Shown here: positions 29,215 through 38,881 of the stretch, one piece after another
How the letters are laid out: every line of letters starts with the position of its first letter
Position numbering within the stretch: position 1 is the stretch's first letter
Assembly: GCF_015762685.1 (NCBI RefSeq)
Contig: NZ_PEHF01000089.1
Coordinates: forward strand, 1-64,000
Length of the DNA stretch: 64,000 bases
Direction: 5' to 3'
Origin: Candidatus Symbiopectobacterium sp. 'North America'
Lineage (GTDB): Bacteria > Pseudomonadota > Gammaproteobacteria > Enterobacterales > Enterobacteriaceae
Notes under the pieces: generated by a model
The model's input: the letters and a program-made list of their open reading frames with translations, nothing else
What the model was told of the DNA's origin: nothing
Database searches by the model: none
Made by a program: the position numbers and the translations under genes

Positions 29215-29877
29215 TTATAAAGAGGGATTGCGTTGTAACAGATGATAATTATGCTTCTTCCTGGCGGAAGAAATAGACATTCCGGCCAGAGCATCATTAA
29301 CAATTTGCTCTTCGATTGCTTTCATCTCCAATGCGTGATCAATGACTTGAGCAATATGTTTTTTACCAATCACTACCGCACCATCAATATCGGCCACTAT
29401 CAGGTCACCCTGATTCACTAACACACCACAGATATTAACGGCACCGGCTACCGCAGCGACCTGAACCCTGTCTTTGCCTGTACGCATATAATTACCGCAG
29501 GCATAAATCGGATAATGTGCATTTATCGCCTCATCGGTATCACGGCTTACACCATTAATAATGGTTCCGGCAATACCTTTAGCCGCCGCCACCTGACTTA
29601 AAATGCCGCCCCATACGGTACAATCCAGTCGGCCAGCATTATCAATAACAACAACATCCCCTGGCTCAACCTGATCGATATAATCGCCCACCTAGCCAGG
29701 ATTATCGGGATCGACAGGAACATAACGCACCGTCCAGGCCCATCCTGCTATTTTTTGATTTCCCGTAATTGCCTTCAGACCCAGTAATGTTCGAGGCAAA
29801 AAAAAGAAATCAAGCTCATCAGCAAGTTCCGGCGTCGTCAGTGTTTTGACCTTTGCTAAATATTCAGCATCATTCAT
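29215..29877 (-). pseudogene. RraA-like family protein, copy 2, in-frame TAG
   Basis: From ATG 29877 (AGAGGT upstream; MNDAEYLAKVKTLTTPELAD) the frame hits TAG 29692-29694 after VDPDNPG, then continues with VGDYIDQVEPGDVVVIDNAG and the conserved WGGILSQVAAAKGIAGTIIN and RDTDEA motifs to 29215. The total is 220 codons, the family size. The stop removes the whole active site. It is first in a minus-strand operon with copy 1 and the MFS transporter. The two copies are clearly diverged paralogues, suggesting distinct substrates or a hetero-oligomer. Confidence 0.85.
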
Positions 29878-30224
29878 TGCGAACCTCTGTATAAACACAA
29901 AAACATTTCGCCATAAATATCTGAAATAGCCACACGGGCCGCAACGGTGCATCACTGAACCTAAGTTAAGAAAAAATGAACATGGTAAAAAAACAGCACT
30001 ATCACATGATGAAACAAAAAAATAAAAACCATTAAATTCATAGCATTAAAATAATTTTATTATATAAAAATAGTTTAAATCTTCGATGGCAATAACTAAA
30101 ATGTGATCCGCTGAAAAATCTTTATTCTCGCTAGACCCGACACCGCGAGATAAAGTCAGGTTAGGTTATAATTCGTTCATACAATCAGAGGCAGAAACCG
30201 TTTCCCCGTTATTCAGAGGCGATC
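29878..30224. other. AT-rich divergent intergenic region
   Basis: This 347-base gap separates the divergent RraA operon and the M24 peptidase gene. It is very AT-rich and should carry both promoters. No gene, RNA or repeat is evident. Confidence 0.5.
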
Positions 30225-31673
30225 ATGACAGTGAATGAATCGGAATCATACACACTGCAAGCCATTCCTCAGCCGGAAACCTATGCGAGTGTGCAGAGCA
30301 CCCCTCTTAGCGATGAAACCCTGCGAGAACGCCTAAAGCTCGTCTTACTGGGCATGCGTCAGCAGGGTCTTGATGCATTGATTATCTATGCCGATAAAGA
30401 GCATGGCGGCAATTTCGAGTACCTGAGTGGGTTTATTGCCCGCTTTGAAGAGGCACTACTGATCGTCACAAAAAATGGTGCCACTACCTATGTCATGGGG
30501 AATGAAAATCTCAAGCTGGTGCCTCACGCCCGACTGCCCGGCGCCGTTTTACACGCCCCTGCTTCTCACTGCCCGATCAACCAATGCCGCCCGATTTCGA
30601 TCTCACCACGTTGCTTGCGCGATCGGGCATTCAGCTTTGCCAGCGAGTCGGCATTGCTGGCTGGAAACACCTGACGTTAAGCGGGTCTTCAGGCCAAGCC
30701 ATGTTTGATATTCCACATTTTATTTATCAAAGCATTCGGGACACGCAGCCCTCCACCACCACGTTGGTGAATACCACCGGTATTTTTATTTCGCCCAACG
30801 GGGGCCCACGAGCTGGCGCATTATGAATACGGGGCGAATCTGGCCTACACTGCCATGCTCAATGCGATAGAGTTGGATAAAACAGAAAAAGAGATTGCCG
30901 CGCTGCTGACTGCCGAAGGGCAACCTCACACCGTGGTGACCATCGCTGCCACCGGCGATCGCTTTGAGCAAGCCCGGCTTTATCCCAGCGATAAAAAGAT
31001 AGCGCCAGGCGATAAGTTGTCCCTCACCACCCCGGCTTTAAAGGGGGTCTCAGCAGCCGAGCGGCCTATGTGGTAAAACATCGCGAAATGCTGTCAGCCA
31101 AAACCAATGACTGTCTGGAACGTGTCGCTATTCCTTATTATCACGCCGTGGTTTGCTGGCTGACCGCGCTTCGCGTCGGTATCACGGGCAGGGAAATATA
31201 CGCATTAATTGAGGATGTCCTACCCAAAGAGCGGTTTCACTGGCATCTGAATCCTGGCCATTTGGTGGCAGATGAAGAGTGGCTCTGCTCACCCATCAGC
31301 CAGGATTCCCCCGTCGCGCTCGCCAGCGGTATGCTGTTGCAGATCGATATCATCCCTTCGGTAGCGGGCTATGCGGGCGCCAGCATTGAAGATACAGTGG
31401 CATTGGCTGACGCAGACCTGCGGTCCGAATTGGCCTGCGCGTACCCGGCGCTGTGGCAGCGTATTCTCACACGCAGAACGTATCTGGAAGAGGTATTACA
31501 CATTCCATTGCATGCCGATGTTCTACCGATGTCCAATATCGTCGGTTATTTGCGTCCTTTTCTGCTGGATAAGCAAAAAGCATTGGTTTGTGGAAGATAA
31601 CTACCGTGCCGCCAATGCTCATCTTGGGTTCAGTCATTATGGGATAGCAAACACGCTATCCCATAATGACTGA
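30225..31673 (+). pseudogene. M24-family (Xaa-Pro dipeptidase-like) protein with about four frameshifts
   Basis: The protein can be followed through successive frames: residues from MTVNESESYTLQ to APASHC (30225-30565), LPDQPMPPDFDLTTLL to FISPNG (to about 30800), AHELAHYEYGANLAYTAMLN to LTTPA (to about 31040), GGLSSRAAYVVKHREML to KALV (to about 31590), and EDNYRAANAHLGFSHYG. Each junction is a one-base change in a short G or T run. The arrangement, N-terminal creatinase-like domain then pita-bread domain (FHWHLNPGHL, LQIDIIPS), marks an M24 peptidase. The metal ligands cannot all be assigned with confidence. It is thoroughly dead and is divergent from the RraA operon. Confidence 0.8.
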
Positions 31674-31680
31674 ACCCAAG
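31623..31680. repeat. Perfect 26-bp inverted repeat with 6-base loop
   Basis: The arms 31623-31648 (starting CTTGGGTTCAGTCATTATGG) and 31655-31680 are exact complements; the loop is AAACAC. There is no U-tract, so it is not a standard terminator. It lies at the junction between the dead peptidase and the AT-rich effector insert. It could be a strong hairpin or the joined ends of a lost insertion sequence. Confidence 0.8.
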
Positions 31681-31798
31681 ACTAATTGTTAATAAACACA
31701 CTAATGATGTCAAAATCATAAAATTGAATTTTGAAAGAAATCAGAGGGATTATGTCATTCAGTACAGGCTCGTTCTGCACGTTGCATAAGGATGCGCC

Positions 31799-32840
31799 AT
31801 GTTTAGTCATATCCCGAGTCACAGCCCATCGCTGCCAACCTCTTTCTCCCTGAACACAGAGCAACATAATCCCCATGATGGCCGATATACAGACAGCAAA
31901 CCAAGTCCCTCTTGCAGAAACGTCACGGAAAACCTCAATCTCATTGCAAACAATGCGGCAATATTCACACAGCACCAAGAACAAGAAACCGTGGTTTCAA
32001 TTTATAAGCCAACAGGTTTAATGACATATATTTCCATTGCTGAAGGGCAACATTTGAAACACCTGAGAAATTTTGTAGACTCATCTTACAAAATTTCAGG
32101 TGCTATTAATGATAAAGAACAGGCTATTCTGCAACTGAAAGATATCTATTCAGAAGAGTATCTCAATAAATCAATTGCAGGCCCTGATGAGAATATGGAT
32201 GAATTAATAGACTCATTTAACACGCAAAAACTGTATGCGAAATTTCATTTCATTGACCTGTTCTCGATTTATGACTACGGTAAGAATGGCTACGTAAATA
32301 TCAATAAAACCTTATTAACCCTTCCACCGGGAACCCTCAGACCGCCGCATATTGCTCAACTGGCATTAACCCTACACCATTTGGTCATGAAGCAAGCCAA
32401 TGATAGTGAGTATTTCAGCAACGCCGTTCCCTTTTTCCGAGAAGAAGTAAGAAAAAGTAAGGATTTTGAGGACATTGAAGATGGGTGACATTTTTTCCTC
32501 CCCCATATTCTTCAGTACTTCCGACGATCAAGATATTGCTGAATCCTTCCTCGGTGATAAGGAAGCGTTAGGGCAGGGAGAAATAAATGTACTTTATACT
32601 ATAGATAAAATAACACCATACTCCGGTGCACACTTATCAGAAATCATGGATAATAGAGAAAATGAATTTTTATTCCTCCCTGACATAAAGTTCATCATTA
32701 AAGAAAAAGAGTTTAACGAAGAGGGTAGCACCCTCAACGTGACGATGAGCCAATTACATATCAGCAAAAATAATTTTTTCGATCAGCTTAACAGATTGAT
32801 AAAACAAGCAGTATTCGCCGGTGATTTTACAAAAAAATGA
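31799..32840 (+). pseudogene. Mono-ADP-ribosyltransferase effector/toxin (R-S-E class), one-base frameshift
   Basis: Reading 31799-32485 and then 32485-32840 after removing one G from GGG at 32483-32485 gives a 346-residue protein. The second part follows the ADP-ribosyltransferase exoenzyme plan: YDYGKNGYVNINKTLL (alpha-helical entry), FFREEV (candidate NAD-binding Arg), DGDIFSSPIFFSTSDDQDIA (STS motif and following helix) and RENEFLFLPDIKFII with the catalytic E-x-E signature of arginine-specific enzymes. The N-terminus is Ser/Pro/Thr-rich (SHIPSHSPSLPTSF), as in type III effectors, with no Sec signal. Base composition is much more AT-rich than the core. The frameshift falls between the Arg and STS motifs. 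It overlaps the next gene by ATGA. Confidence 0.75.
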
Positions 32841-33253
32841 GCAGCATGACATTAACCTCCCCTGGTATAGACCACCGAAACATTGACGAATATCTGACAA
32901 CAGTAAAAACGCCAGACCAAGCTATGATGTTATTGCACCAAATAAATAAACAGGCATCGATACGCGCTAAAACCGTAGTTAAACACACGCTGGATAATAT
33001 AAGTCATGAAGCAATACAGCCGCCTGCATCATCACCGCTCACTGAGCAAGATAAAAACAGGGAAATAGAGTACAGGTTGAAAAAGATAAAAGTCTTCAGG
33101 GCTGCATTAGATATGAAGAAAATAGAACAACGACTTAGTGCTATCCGACAGTTTAATCTCGACAGCTATGCTGCGGAGCAAGGCAGAGTAGCGAACAGGG
33201 TATGTCATTACCTTCACCACCGCTGCCAAAACAGTAACCCCAGCAGGACATAA
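32837..33253 (+). CDS. Unknown helical protein coupled to the ADP-ribosyltransferase gene
   Basis: A 138-residue protein I do not recognise. It starts at the ATGA overlap with the effector stop, a sign of translational coupling. The sequence is mostly helical and basic toward the end (REIEYRLKKIKVFRAALDMK, then KIEQRLSAIRQFNLDSYAAE, ending CHYLHHRCQNSNPSRT). It has no signal peptide or membrane segment. Base composition is AT-rich like the effector. It could be a second effector, an immunity factor or the C-terminal part of a larger ancestral effector. It does not have the small acidic character of a class I type III chaperone. Confidence 0.5.
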   Translation: MSSMTLTSPGIDHRNIDEYLTTVKTPDQAMMLLHQINKQASIRAKTVVKHTLDNISHEAIQPPASSPLTEQDKNREIEYRLKKIKVFRAALDMKKIEQRLSAIRQFNLDSYAAEQGRVANRVCHYLHHRCQNSNPSRT

Positions 33254-33306
33254 ATAAAGGTATCTGGCCCACCCCGATAATCAAGCGGGCCAGTCACATC
33301 AGGCTA

Positions 33307-34273
33307 TCAGCACTTGATCACGGCACGACCTCGCACCTTGCCCGCCAATAAGGCTCCGGCAACATCAATGGTCTGGGTCAACGGGTACTCCGTCGTTAAC
33401 GCAGCCAGTTTTGCCATCGGCAGGTATTTGCAGGCTTTTTCCCAGAGCGCCGGGCGTTTTTCCGTACTGACCATTACGCTGTCGATACCTTGCAAGGTCA
33501 CGTTACGCAGGATAAACGGCGCAACGCTTGCCGGGAGATCCAACCCTTGTGCCATACCACAGGCAGCAACGATGCCGCCGTACTGAAGGCTGGCACACAC
33601 GTTAGCCAGCGTATGGCTTGCCCACGGTATCCACCGCCGCCACCCAGCGCTCTTTTTGCAGCGGTTTACCCGGCGCACTCAGTTCGGCACGATCGATAAC
33701 CTCACTCACCCCGACGTCATTGCGCAACCAATCAGCCTCTGCCGGGCGCCCCGTAGAAGCCACCACCTGATACCCCAACTGCGCCAAAATAAGGGCCGCA
33801 CAGCTGCCTACACCGCCGCTGGCACCAGTTACCAGCACCGGACCGTCCTCCGGTTTCACCCCGTGGTTTAACACTGCCTCGACGCAGAGCATCGCGGTAA
33901 ACCCAGCCGTACCAATCGCCATCACATGTCTGGCGTCTGAACCCTGTGGCAACAGAGCCAACCACTCAGCGCTCACTCGAGCCTTACCCGCCAAACCACC
34001 CCAGTGTTTTTCCCCAACGCCCCATCCGGTCAACAGCACCTTGTCACCGGTTTTGTACTCTGGGTTAATGCTTTCTATTACCGTGCCAGCAAAATCGATA
34101 CCGGGCACCATCGGGAATTTACGTACGATTGGACCGCGCCCCGTAATAGCCAGCGCATCCTTGTAATTGATGGAGGAGTAGTCGATGGCGACAGTAACGT
34201 CCCCTTCCGGCAATGCACTTTCCTCTTGTGCCACCAGCGCTGCATGATAATTGCCTTCAACCTTCGATTGCAT
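33307..34273 (-). pseudogene. acuI: Acrylyl-CoA reductase AcuI/YhdH, frameshifted
   Basis: A medium-chain dehydrogenase family quinone-oxidoreductase-like protein closely resembling E. coli YhdH (AcuI), which reduces acrylyl-CoA with NADPH. Motifs: SSINYKDALAITGRG, FPMVPGIDFAGTV, LLTGWGVGEKHWGG and the NADPH loop VTGASGGVGSCAA. After AAVDTVG an extra base near 33617 shifts the frame; the remainder (SHTLANVCASLQYGGIVAAC to RGRAVIKC) lies in another frame and ends at 33307. The lesion removes the last third. It is downstream of the acuR-like regulator on the same strand, the usual acuR-acuI pair. Confidence 0.87.
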
Positions 34274-34345
34274 TGAACATGTAAACCTCGTCTCCGTATC
34301 GTTCGCCCATCAGGGGAACGCAGCCGTAAAATTCACCAAATTAAT

Positions 34346-34364
34346 TATTGACCGATCGTCTATA
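34346..34364. promoter_or_regulatory. Candidate AcuR operator
   Basis: TATTGACCGATCGTCTATA has perfect TATnGAC(N5)GTCnATA symmetry and lies between acuR and acuI, 70-90 bases before acuI. A TetR-family dimer would suit this 19-base dyad. Confidence 0.4.
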
Positions 34365-34483
34365 AATTAATACCACGGTAACTGTCATCACATTGCGTTT
34401 CAAGCGCAGCGCAGCAACCAGCAGTGAAGAGTGAGAAAAGTTTGTTATTTATCAATTTCACGACGGTGAAAAACACGCTGCTG

Positions 34484-35139
34484 TCAGCGTGATATTTCAT
34501 CATCCGAGTGATAACCCAGGGCATGGGAAAAGAAGTACCAGAATTCATTCAGCGGTTGTGTGGACTGGTATAGCTTGGCTCTCATCACCGCCCCTTCCCA
34601 ACCGCTCCAGAACATCTCCGACAGCTGCTCGGGTGGCGTCGTCGTGCGGATTTCACCCGCGATCGGTGCCGCTCGCAAACAGGTTTCCACCAGCCCTTGC
34701 CATGCCTTGAGAATCTGCTGCAACTGTCCTCGGAACGCATCGGGCAATCCAGGAGTTTCCTGCATCAAATTACCCACCAGACAACCCCGGGTAAAGGCGT
34801 ATTTCTGCATGCCTCGGCCTGCATCCGCCACAAAATGGCTGAGCTGTTTCATCGGCGTCACGGAGGCATCCGACAGAAATTTATTCAGCTTATGTTGAAA
34901 GAAACTGTCATAGGACGCGAGCACCGTTCTCCCATAATCCTCTTTATTTTCAAAATAGTAATAAAAAGAACCCTTGGGAACACCGACGTTTTTCACGATG
35001 GCATCAATGCCGGTGGAGAGAAAGCCGTTTTGCGTCAGCAATGCAACCCGCTGCGAATCAGCACTTCGCGCGTGTCTTTATAGCTCGCATCGGTTTTTGG
35101 CGGCCGACCTCTGCCGCGTGGCGCAATATCCGTACTCAC
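34484..35139 (-). pseudogene. acuR: TetR-family regulator of acuI (AcuR-like), frameshifted after residue about 32
   Basis: From GTG 35139 (AGGAG upstream) the protein starts VSTDIAPRGRGRPPKTDASY, then KDTREVLIRSG. One G is missing from a G-run at about 35053, so the frame stops at LHC; the rest (LLTQNGFLSTGIDAIVKNVG, then VPKGSFYYYFENKEDYG) continues in another frame to 34484. The break falls inside the helix-turn-helix region, so no functional repressor can be made. The GRGRPPK basic tail and position upstream of acuI support an AcuR role, sensing acrylate-type electrophiles in other bacteria. Confidence 0.83.
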
Positions 35140-35274
35140 ATCAGTCTCCTGAGATCCAACGGCTAAAATCATACACCCATCACCCTAATTTCACTATGGC
35201 AAGTGCAGAGGGACTCTGTCTGATACGGCAAGGTTCAACCAAGTATGACATAAAGCAAGAAATCGATAATATAA

Positions 35275-35293
35275 AATAATATTTCTCATTCTC
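35275..35293. promoter_or_regulatory. Weak Fur-box-like sequence upstream of the copper receptor operon
   Basis: On the minus strand GAGAATGAGAAATATTATT matches about 14 of 19 positions of the Fur consensus. It lies 58 bases before the DUF2946 gene. Treat as tentative. Confidence 0.25.
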
Positions 35294-35350
35294 ATCAATA
35301 TTCCTGCGATAAACTACGCCTCTGTTTCCACTCTGGTTTCTCTGACCCCG

Positions 35351-35746
35351 ATGATCGTTTCACACGCAACGGCACAAAAAAGCGCAGCCTGCATGGCATT
35401 ACTGGCGGTGCTACTGCTGTTTGTCGCTCCGGTGATATCAAAGGGGCGCGCCGAGCGGATGCCGTTACCGCAAGCGCATGAAATGGCAATTAATCATCAC
35501 AGCGCAACGCCTGCGGCACATCATCACGCCGCCATGATGCAGGAAGAAGGGTTCGCCTGCAGCTACTGTGAACTGCTGGTGCATGTGCCCTTTATCATCG
35601 GTATCTTTATCCCTATGGTATGGCTGATGGTCCTGTTAGCACGGGCACCGCCGCTACCCCGCGTTTTGCCTCCATACTGTCCCCCGCTTGATGCCACGTA
35701 TCTTCCGCGCGCGCCGCTACGCTTTCACCTGTCACCCATAGCGTAA
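35351..35746 (+). CDS. DUF2946 family protein
   Basis: A 131-residue protein with an N-terminal hydrophobic helix (CMALLAVLLLFVAPVI), a histidine-rich linker (MAINHHSATPAAHHHAAMMQ), the family motif CSYCELLVHVPF and a second helix (IIGIFIPMVWLMVLLA). DUF2946 proteins commonly precede TonB-dependent copper receptors, as here, and the His and Cys residues suggest metal binding; the exact role is not established. No lesion is seen. The start codon lacks a strong ribosome site, so the exact N-terminus is uncertain. Confidence 0.75.
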   Translation: MIVSHATAQKSAACMALLAVLLLFVAPVISKGRAERMPLPQAHEMAINHHSATPAAHHHAAMMQEEGFACSYCELLVHVPFIIGIFIPMVWLMVLLARAPPLPRVLPPYCPPLDATYLPRAPLRFHLSPIA

Positions 35747-35953
35747 ATCTCCTTTTTCACAGTAACCGGCTATCGGATTAACACCGTGGATACGTCGTGC
35801 CCATAACGCTCGCGCTTATGGACCAGGGAGATCTCATTTCGTTCGAAATGCGCATCCGCCTTTTCGCAACGACATACCCTTTTTATCCACCGGGATCAGG
35901 TGGCTCCCGATCGTGGCGTTTGTCATACGTGCGATCGAAGACAGGTGAGAGTA

Positions 35954-37943
35954 ATGAAAAAAACTAAAATGTTAACCACATCACTGGCGGTAATATGCAC
36001 CTTGCCGCTTCAGGCAACGGCCAGCGAAGAAAACACACACCACCACGATGAAGAGGATGTGATGACGGTGATGGCTCCGGTCTGTTCGCCGTTAACCATT
36101 GTGACCTCACCCAAAACGCCGCGCCAACCCGTGCCCGCTAGCGATGGGTCGGATTACCTGAAAACCATCCCCGGCTTTAGCCAAATTCGCAATGGCGGCA
36201 CCAACGGTGACCCAGTGTTCCGCGGTATGTTCGGATCGCGTTTGCGGCTGCTCACCAACGATGGCGAAATGCTCGGTGCCTGCCCGGCGCGTATGGATGC
36301 CCCCAGCTCTTATATCTCGCCGGAAAGTTACGATGTACTCACCACAAAGCGTGTTATGGGGGCCGGGTAACTCTGCGGGCACGCTGCGTTTCGAGCGGCT
36401 TCCCCCTCAGTTCACGCAGGTGGGCGTCAAAGGAAATGTCAGTCTGCTGGCTGCCTCCAACCGCCGCTGGGATCAAAATGCGGATATCAGCGTTGGCAAC
36501 AAACAGGGCTATCTGCGGCTAACGGGAAACACATCCCGCGCCAACGACTACAAGGACGGAGACAATCGCCGCGTACCGTCAAAGTGGGATAAGTGAAACA
36601 GCGATATCGCACTGGGATGGACACCGGATAAAGATACGCTGCTGAAACTCTCCGCTGGCAAGGGCGATGGCGAAGCACGCTACGCGGGACGCGGCATGGA
36701 TGGCTCGCAGTTTAAGCGCGAAAGCCTGGGCCTACGTTTTGAAAAAAGCAACATTGGCCCCCTGCTCGACAAGTTCGAAGCCAGCGCCTATTACAAGTAT
36801 GCCGACCACGTGATGGATAACTTCAGTTTGCGCACGCCGGGCAGCATGTCGATGGGCAGCATGGGGATGTCTATGCCGATGGCAATGGCGATGCGTCTGG
36901 ATCGCCGCACCGTCGGCTGCAGGATGATGACCACCTGGTTGTGGCAGGATTACCAGCTTCAAACGGGTGTCGATACTCAGTTGAATACCCACCGCAGTTT
37001 GGACAACGGCCGTTGGGATAAAGATGCCCGTTTCCACAATTATGGCCTGTTCGGTGAACTGACCTGGAAGGCCAGCGCACAAAACAAGGTTATTGCCAGT
37101 ACCCGACTGGATCGTGCACAGGTCGATAACTTCACCACAGCAGAACAACCTAGCCGCAGCGCCACGCTACCCGCGGGCTTCCTGCGTGTGGAGCATTCCG
37201 TCGCCTCACTGCCGTTGATGGTCTATGCCGGCGTAGGCTACACCACACGTTTCCCCGACTACTGGGAGCTGTTTTCACCCACTCACGGGCCCGGAGGCAG
37301 CGCCAGCGCATTCGATAACCTGAAAATGGAGAAAACTACCCAGTTGGATATCGGCGCACAATACAAAGGGGAGCGCCTGACCAGTTGGGTCTCTGCCTAT
37401 GTGGGTCGGGTGAATGATTTTATTCTGTTTCGTTACGATGCCAACAATGCTCGTATAAGCCAGGCGGATAACGTCAACGCACTCACTCTGGGCGGCGAGA
37501 CCGGCTTAAGCTATCAGTTGACCGATCATTGGAAAACCGATGCCAGCCTGGCGTATTCCTGGGCAGAAAACCGTTCAAACGGTCGCCCGCTGCCGCAAAT
37601 CCCACCTATGGAAACGCGCTTAGGGCTCTCCTGGGAATCCGGCAACTGGAGCAGCGGCGACTTGCTGCGACTGGTCAGCAGCCAGAACCGGTTAGCGGTT
37701 AATGAAGGCAATGTGGTCGGTAAAGACTTTGGTAGCAGCAGCGGCTTCGCCATTTTCTCTGCCAATCTGGCGTATAAGGTCACTGAGCAGGTGAAGGTCA
37801 GCGCAGGCGTCGATAACCTGTTTAACACCGCCTACAGCGAACACCTGAATCTCGCCGGTAACAGCAGCTTTGGCTACTCCGCCAATACCACGGTGAATGA
37901 GCCGGGAAGAACCTTCTGGGGTAAAATTAACGTGACGTTCTAA
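35954..37943 (+). pseudogene. TonB-dependent copper receptor (OprC/NosA type), deletion frameshift plus TGA
   Basis: From ATG 35954 (AGGTGAG upstream) the protein has a signal peptide (LTTSLAVICTLPLQATAS), a His/Asp-rich N-terminus (ENTHHHDEED) and a plug domain (YLKTIPGFSQIRNGGTNGDP, VFRGMFGSRLRLL). After SYDVLT the frame jumps: the continuation SPQSVLWGPGNSAGTLRFER is in the next frame, and the conserved VIKG before PQSV is missing, pointing to a deletion of about 14 bases near 36343. TGA 36594-36596 after SKWDK then replaces an expected Trp. The beta-barrel continues to TAA 37943 with a C-terminal WGKINVTF. The receptor is dead. Confidence 0.88.
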
Positions 37944-38803
37944 ACCCATGCCGATGCCGGCGACACGTTTGCCGTCGGCAATGAGAGTAACACATTGAGC
38001 GCCGCGATATCTTGTTCAGAGAGTAAGGGGTTTTTTATCACCAGATACGCATCCAGCGCATCCCTGAAATCCGGTACGACGGTCAGTTGGTGCGCTTCAG
38101 CAATCACCATGCCTACCCCACCCCGACTTTTCATTAATGACATACTGACTTGTTCACTGCCGGAATCGTAAACTGCTTTCCCTTGCACCCACGGCTGATG
38201 CATGGCGACAAAGCGCTCAAACACACGGGCATAAGCGCACTCCGCCACCGGTTTGATCAACGGCGCCTGTTCCAGCGCGCTGCCCGGTGCCATCGCGGCC
38301 ACGATCGACACCTTCAACGCATCAATAAGGTAGATGGGGTCATCACAGTGCACCGGACAGCCAATCACCACAGCCATATCGGCATCGCCATTGGCCAGCT
38401 TGGTCAGATTTTCCGGCGATTCAGAACTGCTGAATACGATGCGGTAACCGTGCAGCGTATCCATCATAAAGTTCATGATGCAGTGGTTAATATCCAGCGA
38501 AAACGTGCTGTTCAGCGCGATGTGTAGCGTCGTCGGCGCATGCTGGCGCAACTGATCGACCTTGCGTTGCAGTTGCTCCGCCGTTCTGACCATCGTCATG
38601 ATTTCTGGCAGCATTTGCTGACCCTACGGGGTCAGCGACACGGCCTTGTTGGTGCGGTTGAGCAACCGCAGGCCCATATGCTGTTCCAGTTTTTTGATTT
38701 GCGCCGCCAGCGCCTGAACCGTCAGACAAGCGTCATCGGCCGCCGCTGTCAGCGATCCTAACTGGACGATTTTTAAAAAATGCTTCAGTACCTTGCTGTC
38801 CAT
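37940..38803 (-). pseudogene. LysR-family regulator with in-frame TAG
   Basis: From ATG 38803 (MDSKVLKHFLKIVQLGSLTA) the helix-turn-helix runs through KKLEQHMGLRLLNRTNKAVS and LTP, then TAG 38624-38626 where the family usually has Gln (TPQGQ). The same frame goes on GQQMLPEIMTMVRTAEQLQR to the stop at 37940, 287 codons in all. Only a DNA-binding fragment could be made. It is co-oriented with and 78 bases downstream of the second glyA, and its stop overlaps the copper receptor stop by 3 bases. Confidence 0.88.
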
Positions 38804-38881
38804 ACACCACCCGGCTACCTTGATTCTCCCTTTATAGCAGCCGTTGTTATCCTTTTCAACGCAGCGCAAGGTGTGCACCGA

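Noticed and set aside
31799..32488. Reading the first 229 codons as a complete stand-alone gene
   Set aside because: The motif order of ADP-ribosyltransferases runs straight into the next frame with a single-base shift, so the two frames are one gene.
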